Source: Ciona intestinalis (lineage: Eukaryota > Chordata > Ascidiacea > Phlebobranchia > Cionidae). From it: DNA of 64,000 nucleotides. Where the stretch lies: contig NC_020172.2 in assembly GCF_000224145.3 (NCBI RefSeq), positions 606,850 to 670,849 of the forward strand, read 5' to 3'. The translations under genes and the position numbers were made by a program. Positions within the stretch are counted from its first letter, which is position 1; each line of letters begins with the position of its first letter. The notes under the pieces were generated by a model, which had not been told where the DNA came from, did not search any database, and saw only the letters and a program-made list of their open reading frames with translations. Positions 46,672 to 58,800 of this stretch are shown here, piece by piece.

Positions 46672-46865
46672 CCTACTGTTTACGTTTATTTTCACGTGCT
46701 TTTAGGTTCAACCAATAAAAAAAACATAAACTTATGCTTGTTCTGAGTATATTGCATTCGGACCTTAAAGGCCTAAACCAAGCATTCGTACTTCGTTACC
46801 CTTAACACACCATTTGCGCGATACTTTTCTACAGACAATATTACAAGGCACTAATCTGAAAGCTT

Positions 46866-47013
46866 TTAGTTCTAGGAAATTGGAATTTCCTGGCTCTTAA
46901 AGGATGTTTTAACTAGTAGATACATAGCTGTAGAACTGTTTAGTTCTAGAAAATTAGAATTTCCTGGCTCATTAAGGATGTTTTAACTAGTAGATACATA
47001 GCTGTAGAACTGT
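46866..47013 (+). repeat. Two-copy tandem repeat, period about 74 bp
   Basis: TTAGTTCTAGGAAATTGGAA followed by TTTCCTGGCTC, GATGTTTTAACTAGTAGATA and CATAGCTGTAGAACTGT, given twice with few differences. It lies between the protease and FUT8-like genes. Confidence 0.85.
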
Positions 47014-47171
47014 ACATTGCGTTTCAGGTTATAACGTTGTAGCTTTGTTTCTGTGTACATTTTTTGAATGAAAGAATATTTTAAACCGAGAATGGCTAAA
47101 TGGGGCTTATTATCTCATTAGGCTTTAGGATCAAAACGGTTTGTCAACTTATTATGTTGCGAAAATTAATT

Positions 47172-50100
47172 ATGAGAAAGGGATACAACAGATGGACCTG
47201 GCTGTACGCTGCACTTAGTCTAGTCGGAATGGTAATGTGGACGTACTTTCAAATGAGGTAATAACGCGGGTGGCCTGGATTTTTCATGCCCAAGTTCGTA
47301 TATAAACATGTTTATGTACATACTTTGGTTAAGTATCTTTATCAACAAGAATATTGTTTATATTTCTTATTATAACTTCTTTAAGATGCCCACCAGAATT
47401 GAACATTCATCGAGATCCTCCAAGACCTGTTCGAAGCATGAAATTATCAAGTAGACTAAATCATATAGCCACGTATACCTCGTACTTTAATCGGCGAATA
47501 ATAACTTATATAGTAGGGTGGGGGCAAATGGGACACCTTTTTATTCTATTTTCTCGTCCCAATTGGTAGTAAACAAATACCATTCAAAGAATTCTAAAAC
47601 CGTTTTAAGCAATTAACAACAGTCTATGGCAGTCGTGGGGATACGGTCGTATATAATTCGTTGAATCGTCTTTGCTTACTACCAAATTGGAAAAGAAAAT
47701 AGAATGAAAAGGTGTCCCATCTTCAGTCGCCCTACTATAATACATTCCCGGTGCAATGACACAGTAGTTTGTTCGTACCCTTAGATTACGGGTTGCCCAA
47801 ATTATTATAGCCATAAAGAAAAAATGGGAAACTATAACCAATAAAGGTACTTATGTTGCAACTTGGACATTGGGTGTTAGATCCTTTGTGTTATACCGAT
47901 ATTCATTGCCGCGGCACGCGAAAGAGACACAGCAACATTATAGCGCATACAATGTGGTGTATAATATAATCTTAATTTTGCCAACCGAATGTTCTCTACA
48001 TTCATTGTTTGTATGCCACAGGCAACCAAGTTCACACGGGCGACGACCAGCAGGTTTTGGTGAACCGTTTCTTCGCTGCAAGGAGAGTCAAAACAGGAAT
48101 TGTAGAACTCTGGAGAGCGTTCCAAAACGAGATTTTAAACATCGGTGGCGATACCGAGAAAACCAGGGTTCTAAGAAAACTGAAAGAAAGATATAAGTAA
48201 GCGGGACTATTTTATTTTATCGAAAACATGCATGTGTTGGGATGACTAGAACATTTTTTGCAGCGCATTGTTAATTGATATGGACGAGTTGTTATCTTTC
48301 GACGATCAATGGAGAAGCGAGCTCTCCAAGCAAGCAACCAGTGAGGTGGCGGAAACTATATCTCGACTACAGGTACAGATAGGCGTGGCTTTTGGAATAT
48401 ATATAGTAGGGTGGGAAAAGACGGGACAGACGTGTCCCACTACTCTGCACATATTGTTCAAATATGCTGATCGTGATATAAACAACCAAAACAATGGTCT
48501 ATATTGGTGTCATCAGGATACAGCTTTATAATGCTTTAAATATTCTTTGTTTATTACCACATTGAACCAGTAAACAGAATGAAAAGGCGTCACATCTATA
48601 TCCAAACCTATACTTTTATTCACTTTCACTGTTATAAAATTCCGAATAACTGGGTGTTCATGTGAATTGAAGTTGAAGTAACGAAACCAATCCGGTCCTA
48701 GCCCCAAATAGTCTGAAGTATACCGTATAAATATAAAATCAAATAAATTGGGTTCTGTTGATAAATATTTAATGCCAAACTGTATTCTATATATTTTGAT
48801 GCTTATCCTGAGTGGCACATTTTCTGAGTTCGTTGTTAAAGTTGTCGTTTATAAACTTGCGACATATACGACTTCAATCTTTGTCTATTATTGCTCATAT
48901 CCGTGTTGATACTCTGCTAATTAGTCTATTATTGGTTTTGATCTGACAAAATTCTGTGCACAATTGTCAAACATTTTGACCTATTTTCGTATGTCACAGC
49001 AACAGACTCTAAAAATAGTTCTTGGCGTTTACAAATCGGTTGAACAAGCTCGCTTTTAAAGTTCTGTGTTAAATGTTCTGCACGTTTTTTAGAATCCGGA
49101 AGATTGTAATGGGAGCCGTCTCAGCAGTGACATGATTAAATGTGGTTTTGGATGTACAATGCACTCGCTAGTAGGGCGGTTTGACCATGCCATTGCCCAG
49201 AACAGACGCTTCATCATAAACGGTTCACAAAGCGATTATTCAAACGGATTGGATGTTATAACAGAAAACTTCAAACCAATATCTTCTTGTCCTAAAGAAA
49301 ACACAGAAATGGCTTATGTTAACAGTGTATGTTATATGGACGGATGTGATATATTAAACAGTTAAGTGGAACTGACGAAATTTACATAAAGCTCAATGTC
49401 TTGTATTTGTTACTATGATTTATCGATGTCCTAACTACGTGAATGTAAAACAATTTAATATTTTTAGAAACAAAAGAGCATTCTTCCAACATTCAAGACT
49501 ATAAGTACGTTCACGTAAGTGAAATAATTTCATTTCATGTTGATGCATTTAAGCCGTTGGGAGCAAGTGAGCAACTATGGACCAAATTAGTAAACTTTCA
49601 TGGAAATCCAACCGCGTGGTGGAAGGGTCAACTACTTCGTTACATCGTGCGACCAAATGAGGCCATAGGACAAATGCTAGAGGAGAAAAGAGCAAAAATA
49701 GATTTTGGCGAGCCATTAGTGGGGTATGTAAAGACTGCAAAAAATGTATGCTGTTGTATAGTACTATGGGGTAAGACGGGACATCTTTAGCACATAATAT
49801 GTATCCAAATATCCTGATCGTGTTTTAACCAATTAATAACGGTCTATAAGAGTGAAGATACAGTTTTATATTTCTTTGAATTTTCTTTGTTTACAGCCAA
49901 ATGGGACGAGAAAAAAGAATGAAAAGGTGTCCTGTTTTGCTTATTTAGGATTTACAAGAAAACTAGTTGTAAGTCGGTAAAAAGCATACATATACTGACA
50001 AATTTATTTGTATTCGCCATGCAGCGTCCATGTCAGAAGAACGGACAAGTTGGTTATGCCGGGTGAGAATGCAGAATTTCACTATTTTCGTGAATATATG

Positions 50101-50965
50101 AAGCACGTCGATGATTGGTACGACAGGTACGAACTGCAAATAAGAAAACTTGGTGCTGAACATAAGATTCACCGAAGAGTTTACTTGGCAACCGATGATG
50201 TATCCGTTTGGAAAAAAGAGTTAAAAAGGTACCTGAATGACCGCTCAGAAAAGATGATTTTTCAAACCAAACTTTTGGAGAAGATACTCGATGTTTTAAA
50301 TTAAACCGCTTTTGTAGTTACAGCTCATATACGTTTTTTGGAACCCGGGAATTCTCAATAGCTGCAGGAAGTAGCAGATCATCACGTACCTCAAAAAATG
50401 GTTTACGTGGCATCATAACTGACATTTCGATGCTCTCGAACTGTAACTTTTTGGTTTGCACTTTCACATCCGAAGTAAGTTGACAACAGGGCTGAAAACG
50501 TATTGGTATTTATAGGTGGAAAAAGCAAACGCAATGAGCAACATTTGATGTTAATTTGTTTTAAAATTCGATGATCATTTCTTTGTTGGTTGGTGTAGTC
50601 TAACTCATAACCGTATGTACTATAAACAGGTGTGTAAAGCCGCTTACGAACTCAAGCAAACATACTCGCTTGATGCTTCCGATGATGCAATCTCCCTGGA
50701 CAGCATGTACGGAACAGTCGGCCTGCCGAATAAACCATTAAAGGCAGTGTACGACCACACCGAAAACAAAACGACAAGCAATATGGGGTTCAAGCCGGGA
50801 GATGATGTTTTCATCATGAAAAACCTCTGGAATGGAACATACGATGGATGGAATGGCCGAACTGGAAATATAGGCATTTTTCCATCGTATAAAGTTCAGT
50901 ATGAAGGGAAGTACTGCTCAAACCAGTCAGCACTTTTTCGTACAACTTTTATTAGAAGTGATTAA
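47172..50965 (+). CDS. FUT8: FUT8-like alpha-1,6-fucosyltransferase with SH3 domain
   Basis: Nine exons: 47172-47257, 47386-47450, 48022-48196, 48264-48372, 49093-49324, 49468-49723, 50025-50228, 50324-50474 and 50630-50965, about 537 residues (human FUT8 has 575). The N-terminus is a type II Golgi anchor (WTWLYAALSLVGMVMWTYF). A helical stem ends ETISRLQ, followed by NPEDC and CGFGCTMHSLVGRFDHAIAQ. The GDP-fucose-binding region has VGVHVRRTDK and RRVYLATDD, later ITDISMLSNCNFLVCTFTSE and VCKAAYELKQT. The C-terminal SH3 domain reads FKPGDDVFIMKNLWNGTYDG, then GRTGNIGIFPSYKV. FUT8 adds core fucose to N-glycans in the Golgi. The donor of exon 2 (GTAGAC at 47451) was chosen by phase and is the weakest join. 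A fold-back MITE lies 57 bp downstream. Confidence 0.9.
47507..47740. mobile_element. Fold-back MITE (two left halves inverted)
   Basis: The left part runs TATAGTAGGGTGGGGGCAAA to AGTAAACAAATACCATTCAA. The right part is an inverted copy of the same half (TTTGCTTACTACCAAATTGG to GTCCCATCTTCAGTCGCCCT), giving a long imperfect hairpin instead of the usual layout. Confidence 0.75.
48403..48612 (-). mobile_element. MITE copy, reverse, in FUT8-like intron
   Basis: TATAGTAGGGTGGGAAAAGA at the left, TTTGTTTATTACCACATTGA inside and a worn right end. A small extra GGGACAGACGTGTCCC hairpin sits at the left end. Confidence 0.65.
49760..49940 (-). mobile_element. MITE copy, reverse, in FUT8-like intron
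   Basis: AGTACTATGGGGTAAGACGG at the left, ATCCTGATCGTGTTTTAACC and TTTGTTTACAGCCAAATGGG inside, right end truncated after GGTGTCCTGT. Confidence 0.65.
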
Positions 50966-52851
50966 AACAAAGTTACGTATATATAGCCGCAAAAATAAAA
51001 CAATGCACATTTAAACACAGATTCTAATTTATTTTAGTGGTCCTAAAAAGTTTAGTATTTATATGATGGCGCTACAGCTAGATAGTCAGCAGAAAGAAAT
51101 CGTCAGTTAAGATTATTATCCATATAGCAGGTTCACGCAGTTAAAACAAAGAGCAATGTTCGAATGTTGGTAATAAAAGTAGACTCTGCGCTAGCAAATC
51201 CCACCCGTACACTGGTTAAATGAAGTCAAACCGAAATTCTACAGCACCTTGGCCGAAAAACGTATACCTGGTTCAGCGGCAACAAGTGATTAAATGTCTC
51301 GTCACAGTGATTAAAGCTCTCGGTATCCTTTTATTTAGATCTTTACTGTCATTTCGTTTTTTCGCATTGCGTCAAAAGGGTGTTATCTCCTGTACGAGGT
51401 TGTAATTACTCTCGCGCACTGTACGAATAACTCGTTGTGTGACTTGTATCACCCTTGTGCAATTACGCAATAAACGATTTGATACATTAATAAACAAAAC
51501 GTTAGGATGAAAGAATAAAATATTAAAATATCGCGTGTAGCTTACGATTTTTTAAAAATTAAAATAATATAGTTTTCAAAGTGAGTGACCCCAAACAAAT
51601 CAGCATACTTGTATACTGTGCTTTATGTTTTCCCGCCATTTTTATTTATTTAAATTTGTAACAAATAGAAGGTAATCCAGTCAGTCAACCAGGTTTGAAT
51701 TCGGAACAGTCCCTTCTTTGCCCACCACCTAAATTAAAAACTTGCTTTTAATTCACTTCCCAGCAACGACAAGACGTATTTTGATGTTTTGAAGATGTAC
51801 ATGTCTACTACAGGTTAGAATTTTAAATACAAATGTATGCTAATGAAAGATTTCACCTACTAACCGCTAAACCAAATCTACACCTCCGATTCATACGTGA
51901 AAAAAATTATTGTTCTATAAAAATCACTATGTATAATTTATGTACTCACATTTTGTTATGGTTATGCAACTAGTTATATACTTACAGAGTACAGTATTTT
52001 AATAGTAAGCCTATTATGTGTGCATTAAATCAAGGATATTAAATTAAGTCATTTCATACAAGCAGTGAATGTGTTGGAAGACTGACACAATTGTTGATGG
52101 TTTTTTTACTTGTTTAGTGTAGGCTAATACTGCATCTTCTATACTGTATATAGATAAGTAACATTTCTTTATGTTGCGAAACTGAGCTTATTTTGTTGTA
52201 TTAAAATAAAACAGTAGCTTAAGTAGACTATGGTTTAAATTGGGATTGTACCAATTAATCATTATGCAACAATAGTATATATGATCCAACATGTGTTGTT
52301 GTGAACCACTTTATTTAATATTGAAATATGAAGATAGTTTACCAATTATTACATGTATACAATTTAACCTTTAAAAATGTTAATGTAAAGTAAATTTAAA
52401 ACTGCACTGTTTAATTTCTACACACAAAAACGCCTTTAACTGAGAGAAAATGTTTCTTAGTACGCAAATATTTTGAAATTTTTACTTTCTTAATGCAATA
52501 GTTTTAGATTACGACAAATCTGTTATTAAGCATTTTCAATAACAGTTTTTCAGCTAGACTGAATAAAGAAATGGTTTAAAATCAGTTAAGAACTTCTGGG
52601 TATTATATGTTTTAATATTGTATCAAATTCTGTTAAAAAGTAGTAACGAAATGTATTTTACAGAATCACATATGCACTTAAAATATACTGTCATAAAAAA
52701 GTATTAGTAATTAAAAAAATAGCAAAGTATATGCACAAATGCAGAAGATTTGTCCAAAGGGTAAGAAAATTATGGTCCGATAAGCCTTATGGTATAGCAA
52801 TTAAGTGCAGCAACTTTGGCTGGCATCAAGTAAAAACTTGCAAGATCAGCC
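50966..52851. other. Intergenic region, very AT-rich
   Basis: It lies between the FUT8-like stop and the stop of the Sushi/lectin gene on the other strand. No exon, RNA gene or family repeat was recognised; a short frame at 51220-51405 has no domain. Confidence 0.5.
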
Positions 52852-55800
52852 TTATGGTGAAGTTGTATAACAAATTGGTTGGGCTGTAGTGGCAGAACAA
52901 GGTACTCCTGTCCAGCATGCAGTAGATAAAGTGAAAACAGCACATAGATCTGTTGTAGTTGGAGAATTGCAAAAATTGAAAGTTTCACTTCCAGTAAATG
53001 GTATAAATCCACTGTACAACCATGCGTGACCTAAAATAAGTAAAAATTGTAATTATTCTTGTATGATAGCTTACAAGAAAGGCATATGTTTTATAATACT
53101 GCTTGAATGTATCAGACTATCTGTGGGTTTGTAAACTTAACTTGTAATTTGTAAATTATAAATAATTAAAATGATGTAATAAAACTATGGAGGCTTTAAA
53201 ATGTACTGATTAATCAAGGATTTTACTTGGCAAACTAACAAACTATTAACCTACAATTTTGTTTTTATTGCACATCGGCTATTGTATCTGTTATTCTTGT
53301 AATGCTTACCCGAACTGGCTCTTGTTATGTGGATCCACCCATTGCCTGTTAATGCAGGTACTGTCGTTCCCACTGTTCCTTCAAAATTACCTCTTATATT
53401 ATTTACAATTGTTGGCGCTAATAAAGTGGAAGAAAAACTTTAGCAAGCGGCCACTGCATCTGTAAAACTTGTTACAGGAGTTGACAACACTCGATAGTAT
53501 CGGCCTCCACCCAGAGGTTTCCATTCTAAAATGTAAAATATGATTAGAAGCAATTTCCTCAGTTGTTTTGTAGTATTACAGTTTTGGATGACTTACCACA
53601 AAATGTACCACCATTCACGTCACATAAGCATGCAGAACCTACGCATGACTGACCATTTCTGCACAGTGGTGTTCCACAGACTATATAGAAATAACTTTGA
53701 TTAAATAAGGTATGGATAGTTATTGCAGTCATTAAAACTATGCCTTTTTACTGCAGGGTTTCCACAATAAAGAAAAAGTCATTAAACTTTGATGTTTTTA
53801 GTTTCTACATCACTAAAAAAATATTATCAAGAAAATGATACAGCAGGTACCGAAGAGATATTATGAATATTTTATTATAAAAAATGTTTAAAGTTTATTA
53901 TTTGGAGATAGAGTGCATATTATATGTAGCTATGTTCAATTGTAAAGTTAAAATATAATAAAGTCCTTTTTTTATTCATTGACAAAGAATGAGTAAGTAA
54001 TATACCAAATCCAGATTTTTTGTATTTGCGGTGTTGACAGCCATTTCAAAGCTGTTTCCTTGTTTGAAACTAAGTTGGGCTTTTAGATCACATTAGATTT
54101 ATTTTTTATCAATACACATATTTTATTTTTTTCTTGATGTGCCTCTTTTATAATTTAATAGATGTTAAAAATTAAATCTGTTTCAAACTGTTTGTAAACA
54201 GTTTTTGTATTGTCAGCAGTTTTGTGGTTTAAACATTTGTAAGAGCCTTTAAAGTAATTTGGTTACTTAGTTTAGGAGCAAAATTATTAAAATAATATAA
54301 CTTACATAAGCATGGGCAACGGCTTTCAATGGTATTCTGTTTAACTGTATGCCTGCTTACTAGTTACCACATGTGTAGCTGTTACTTTCTGGTTTATTAT
54401 TTTGTTCTTGTAATTTTTACCTGATACGCATTGTGGTGCTGTTGTTGGATTCCAGGTGCCAGTTGAAGAACACTGAATAGTAGAAGTTGTAATCTGGTCG
54501 TTATTGAATCCAAATCCTGTTTGACAAGTGTATGTTGCAATTGTGTTAGCAGCATATCTACCAGAAACTATTTCTGTAGTGCTGTATGTTGGTGCATTTC
54601 CATTTGTAAGTTGACTAGGTGCAGTTGTGCATGCTGTTGAAAAAATATTTAAATTCAGGTTTAATTAATCTCGCCTTTTTGTTGCTGGACAAAAAAATTC
54701 AGCAAGCGTTTATGCCAGTAAAAATGCTGATTCATCTTCGTTTACAAGTAGGGGTGCAGATAAGCATTTTGTTAACAAAGCAGTTTGTAAGATGTAAAAC
54801 CCAAAAATTTCATTTTAAAACAATGGTATAACAAAAATGTTTATAGGTTTACTTTTACTTGGTAAAAACTTTCAAAGTTATTTTTGTTTAAAAAATAATA
54901 ATAAAATATCTACTACTGAAACAGGTAAAATGGTAGCATAACAACATTTAAAGGCTCCTTCTAAACTTGATTTAAAAAAAAGATTATTATGGTACACGCC
55001 AGCTATTAGTTGTTTAAAAGCAAATACCTGCAACGCACACAGGAGCTGCAGCGGGTACCCAACTACCACTAACACAAACCAATGAGTTGCTTCCAACAAT
55101 AATATAATTACTGCTCATGCAAGTATATGTCGCTGAAGTAGCACTTCTGTAGGATCCTGCGCTGATTGCGGAAGTGCTGTAGGATGGGGAATTGCCCTGA
55201 GCATTTGCGGGTGCAGGTGCAGCGGAACAAGCTATGAAAGTCCATTGTAAACACTTAGAATATTTAATGTTATGGCCTATTGATAGGAAGTGCTGTAGGA
55301 TGGGGAATTGCCCTGAGCATTTGCAGGTGCAGGTGCAGCGGAACAAGCTATGAAAGTCCATTGTAAACACTTGGAATATTTAATGTTATGTCCTATTGAT
55401 GTAAATGTTACACAGTAAACTGTTTAAAAGTGTGTTGGATAGTTGTATGGTTGTTAGATTTTAATTTTTCTGTTAATTCATTGTCAAATTAAGATTAAAA
55501 TATAACAGTAAAAAAACTAACATACTTTGTAAGCAAGCAGGTGCACTCGTAGGAGACCAAGCTCCTGAACTGCATGTTAGGATGTCTGTGCCTCCAGAAC
55601 CAAATGCAAAATTTGTCTGACAAGTGTATGTAGCAATTGTACCACTTCTGTAATTTCCACCTATTGGCGCTGCACTATATGTTGGTGCATTTCCATTTGT
55701 TAAAGCTGCTGGTGCAGCTGAGCATGCTGATAAATTGTTAACATTATTAAAGTGTATCGTATGATATACAGAGTGTTTACTTACTGGCTAGACAAACCGG

Positions 55801-58800
55801 TGCACCCCCACTCCATGATAAAGATGTGCATACTATTGTTTCACTAACTGCTACTCCCAATTCTGAGCCTGTGTTGCACCGATATGTTGCAACTGTTCCA
55901 CTTCTGTATCTTGTATTTGTAGAAATTATGATAGCTGTTGTACTATACGTGGGAGCCATGCCGTTAGCATTGGCAGCCGCTGGTGCTTCTGCACACACTA
56001 AACAAATACAAGACATAAATTCATACAACCCCATAATGTTGTGGTTATGGATTAGTTAAACAGTTTCTCTTTTTGTTTAACATACTGAATATGGTAAACC
56101 AATTGCACATGCTATTATTATTAAAGAAAATATTATGTCCTAAGTTTTACAGTATTTATTTTATATCGGTTTAAAAATTGTATGTGTTATGAGAAATAAA
56201 GGTAATGTATGTGTTAGACAAATTGCTGTTGAGACTCGAATAGATGAAGCGGCAGGTGCCTTAGTCGAAACATATTTTTAACCAAAGTAAGATGCACTAA
56301 CCATTGTCACAGTGCCTAAAGTTGGATTTGGGGCTGAATATATTGAAACAACATAGATAATTCATAATACCTGCCAAACAAATTGGAGCAGTGCTTGGGG
56401 ACCAACCAGAGCTACCCATACACGTTAGAACTGATGAAACAGATTCCCCTAGAGCAAACTCCCCATTACAAGTATATGTTGCTATTGTTCCACTTCTATA
56501 TGAAAGACCCTGGCCCAGGGAGACAGCAGGTGTGTCGTATTGTGGGGAGTTACCATTTGCACTGGCACGTCCGGGAGCCGCAACACATGCTGAAAATTTT
56601 AACACATTGTTTTAGTGACTTTATAGTGTGTATTTACTTGAAATAACAGCTTTGTTATAAATATATATATATATATATATATTTTTTTTTTAATCTGAAA
56701 TATATATTTTTTTAAAAACATTAAAAAGTACTTAATCTGAAATATCAAATGTATTTTAGCACTTTTACCTTTTACGCATGTGGGTGAACTTGCTGGTGAC
56801 CAACTTGGTGCAGTACATGTTAGTGTGTCAGATACCATGGTAGCAAAAAGATAGTTATCATTACAGGTGTATGTAGCCATCGTACCACTTCTGTACCTAA
56901 TTAAACCAATTACAACCCCAGCAGGTGTATAACTAGGAGCCTGTCCATTTGCTTGTTGCGCTGGTGCAGCTGAGCATACTGAATAAAAACATAATGCTTG
57001 TGTATAGCTTTTTTTGCAAAAAAAAATAATGAAGATTGCAATTTTTTTTTTGCGGTAACATGAACAGCAGTTATTATTATAAATTTTTCTATTACCTGCA
57101 GTGCACTGGGGTGATGTGCTAGAACTCCATGAACCAGCGTTGCAAGTTAATGATTCCGAGATTCCAGTAGCAAAATAAGTATTAGAACTACATCCGTAAG
57201 TTGCAATTGTTTGACTTCTATATCTGTTATTGCCACTTATTGTAACCGCGATTGGGTTGTACGTTGGACCAGTTGTTGTGCCTGTAGCTGATGGAGCTGG
57301 CATGCAAGCTATAATAAGGAGAAAATTGATTAAAACGGTGGTATGTTATTGGGTACACCAATTGTTTTGTATTTAAGTTCTTACTTTACATACCTATACT
57401 ATTGTAATAAACTATTTTAAGACTTTTTTTTCTACTGAAGTAGCATATCATACAATATATAACAAATTTATATACTAGCTGTTTTTTACCAGCATGCTAG
57501 AACCTTCAGTTAAAAATTGTCTGCTGTACACTCAAATGCACATTCATTACCTTGCACACAAACTGGGGCAGTAAGTGGGGACCAAGCACCCCTGTACAAG
57601 TCAGAAAACCAAGTGCTGGATCAACTAAAGCATAATCTCCAATACATGTATATTGAGCTGTAGTCCCAGACTTATAAGTGTTTGAAATTGCTGTGGTGCT
57701 GTATGTTGGAGAATTTCCATTTGTATTGGCTGCAGCAGGTGCAGCACCACACACTGTGAATGTACGTTACACTTTACTTTTTAGCTTCCTATTTTCAAAA
57801 TAATAAAACTACTACACCACAAGATTTAAAACATTGAACGGCTAAGTTATTAGTCACAAAAGGCAGTTCACTAGCTAAAATTGTACCTGAACGGCATGTA
57901 GGTGCTGTACTTGGGTTCCAAACACCACTGTTACACTCAGAAGTCTCTGAAGTACCAACAGGTATAGCAAATCCAGAATTACACCTATATGTAGCCATAG
58001 TCTTGCTTCTGTATTTTCCAGAAATTGCTGAGGTGCTGTATGTTGGTGCCTGACCATTGCCGTCTGCAGCTGGAGGTGCATCCGAACAAACTTTAAAATA
58101 AATTTAATCAGAGTTTGGTATTCTTACATGAGGAAATAAATTAATATTTTAAAGCGGAATATTTTTTAAATAAAGCTTTGTTAAATAAAAGTTGCTTTAA
58201 AGATTTTTTTAAATAATGCAGTAACTTACCAAATCAGTTGAACTGACCATGCCATGTAGTGGGATTTCCAAACATTCAATGATAGCTTTAGGCAAAAGCA
58301 TTAGTTCAGAAGTAGTGTTAGATTTAAATGCTTAGCAAAGTTAAACAACCTACCGTAATGTTTTACTGTACTTCTCTTAGCTAATTTTCATCTTGTACAC
58401 TGTTTCGAATCTTTATTGAACTAATAAATTTTAAAATTAAATTACTTGAACTCTTTTGTCTTTACAATACTAATTTATGTATATACTAATTGGGTTCTCA
58501 TCTGTAATTCATTGCCAATGTACTTTTCACTAAAAACTGCAAAATAACTATTTCTGTCTAATGTCACCTTGCGTAAGTTAGATAATTTAATTTTTAATGA
58601 AAACAGCGAAGTTTTGAATGTTATTGAATTGATGATGATATAGGTTGTTATGCTAGTAAAGCCATTCTGTTGACCATAATGTCATTTAAGAATGTTGCAA
58701 TTTGCAAAAAAGTAAGCAAAGTAATGCAAGAGTGATAAAGCATTTTAAAATAGCTGCAACTACTTTTTATAGGCAGTTTCAACTTTGTACATGGTACTTC

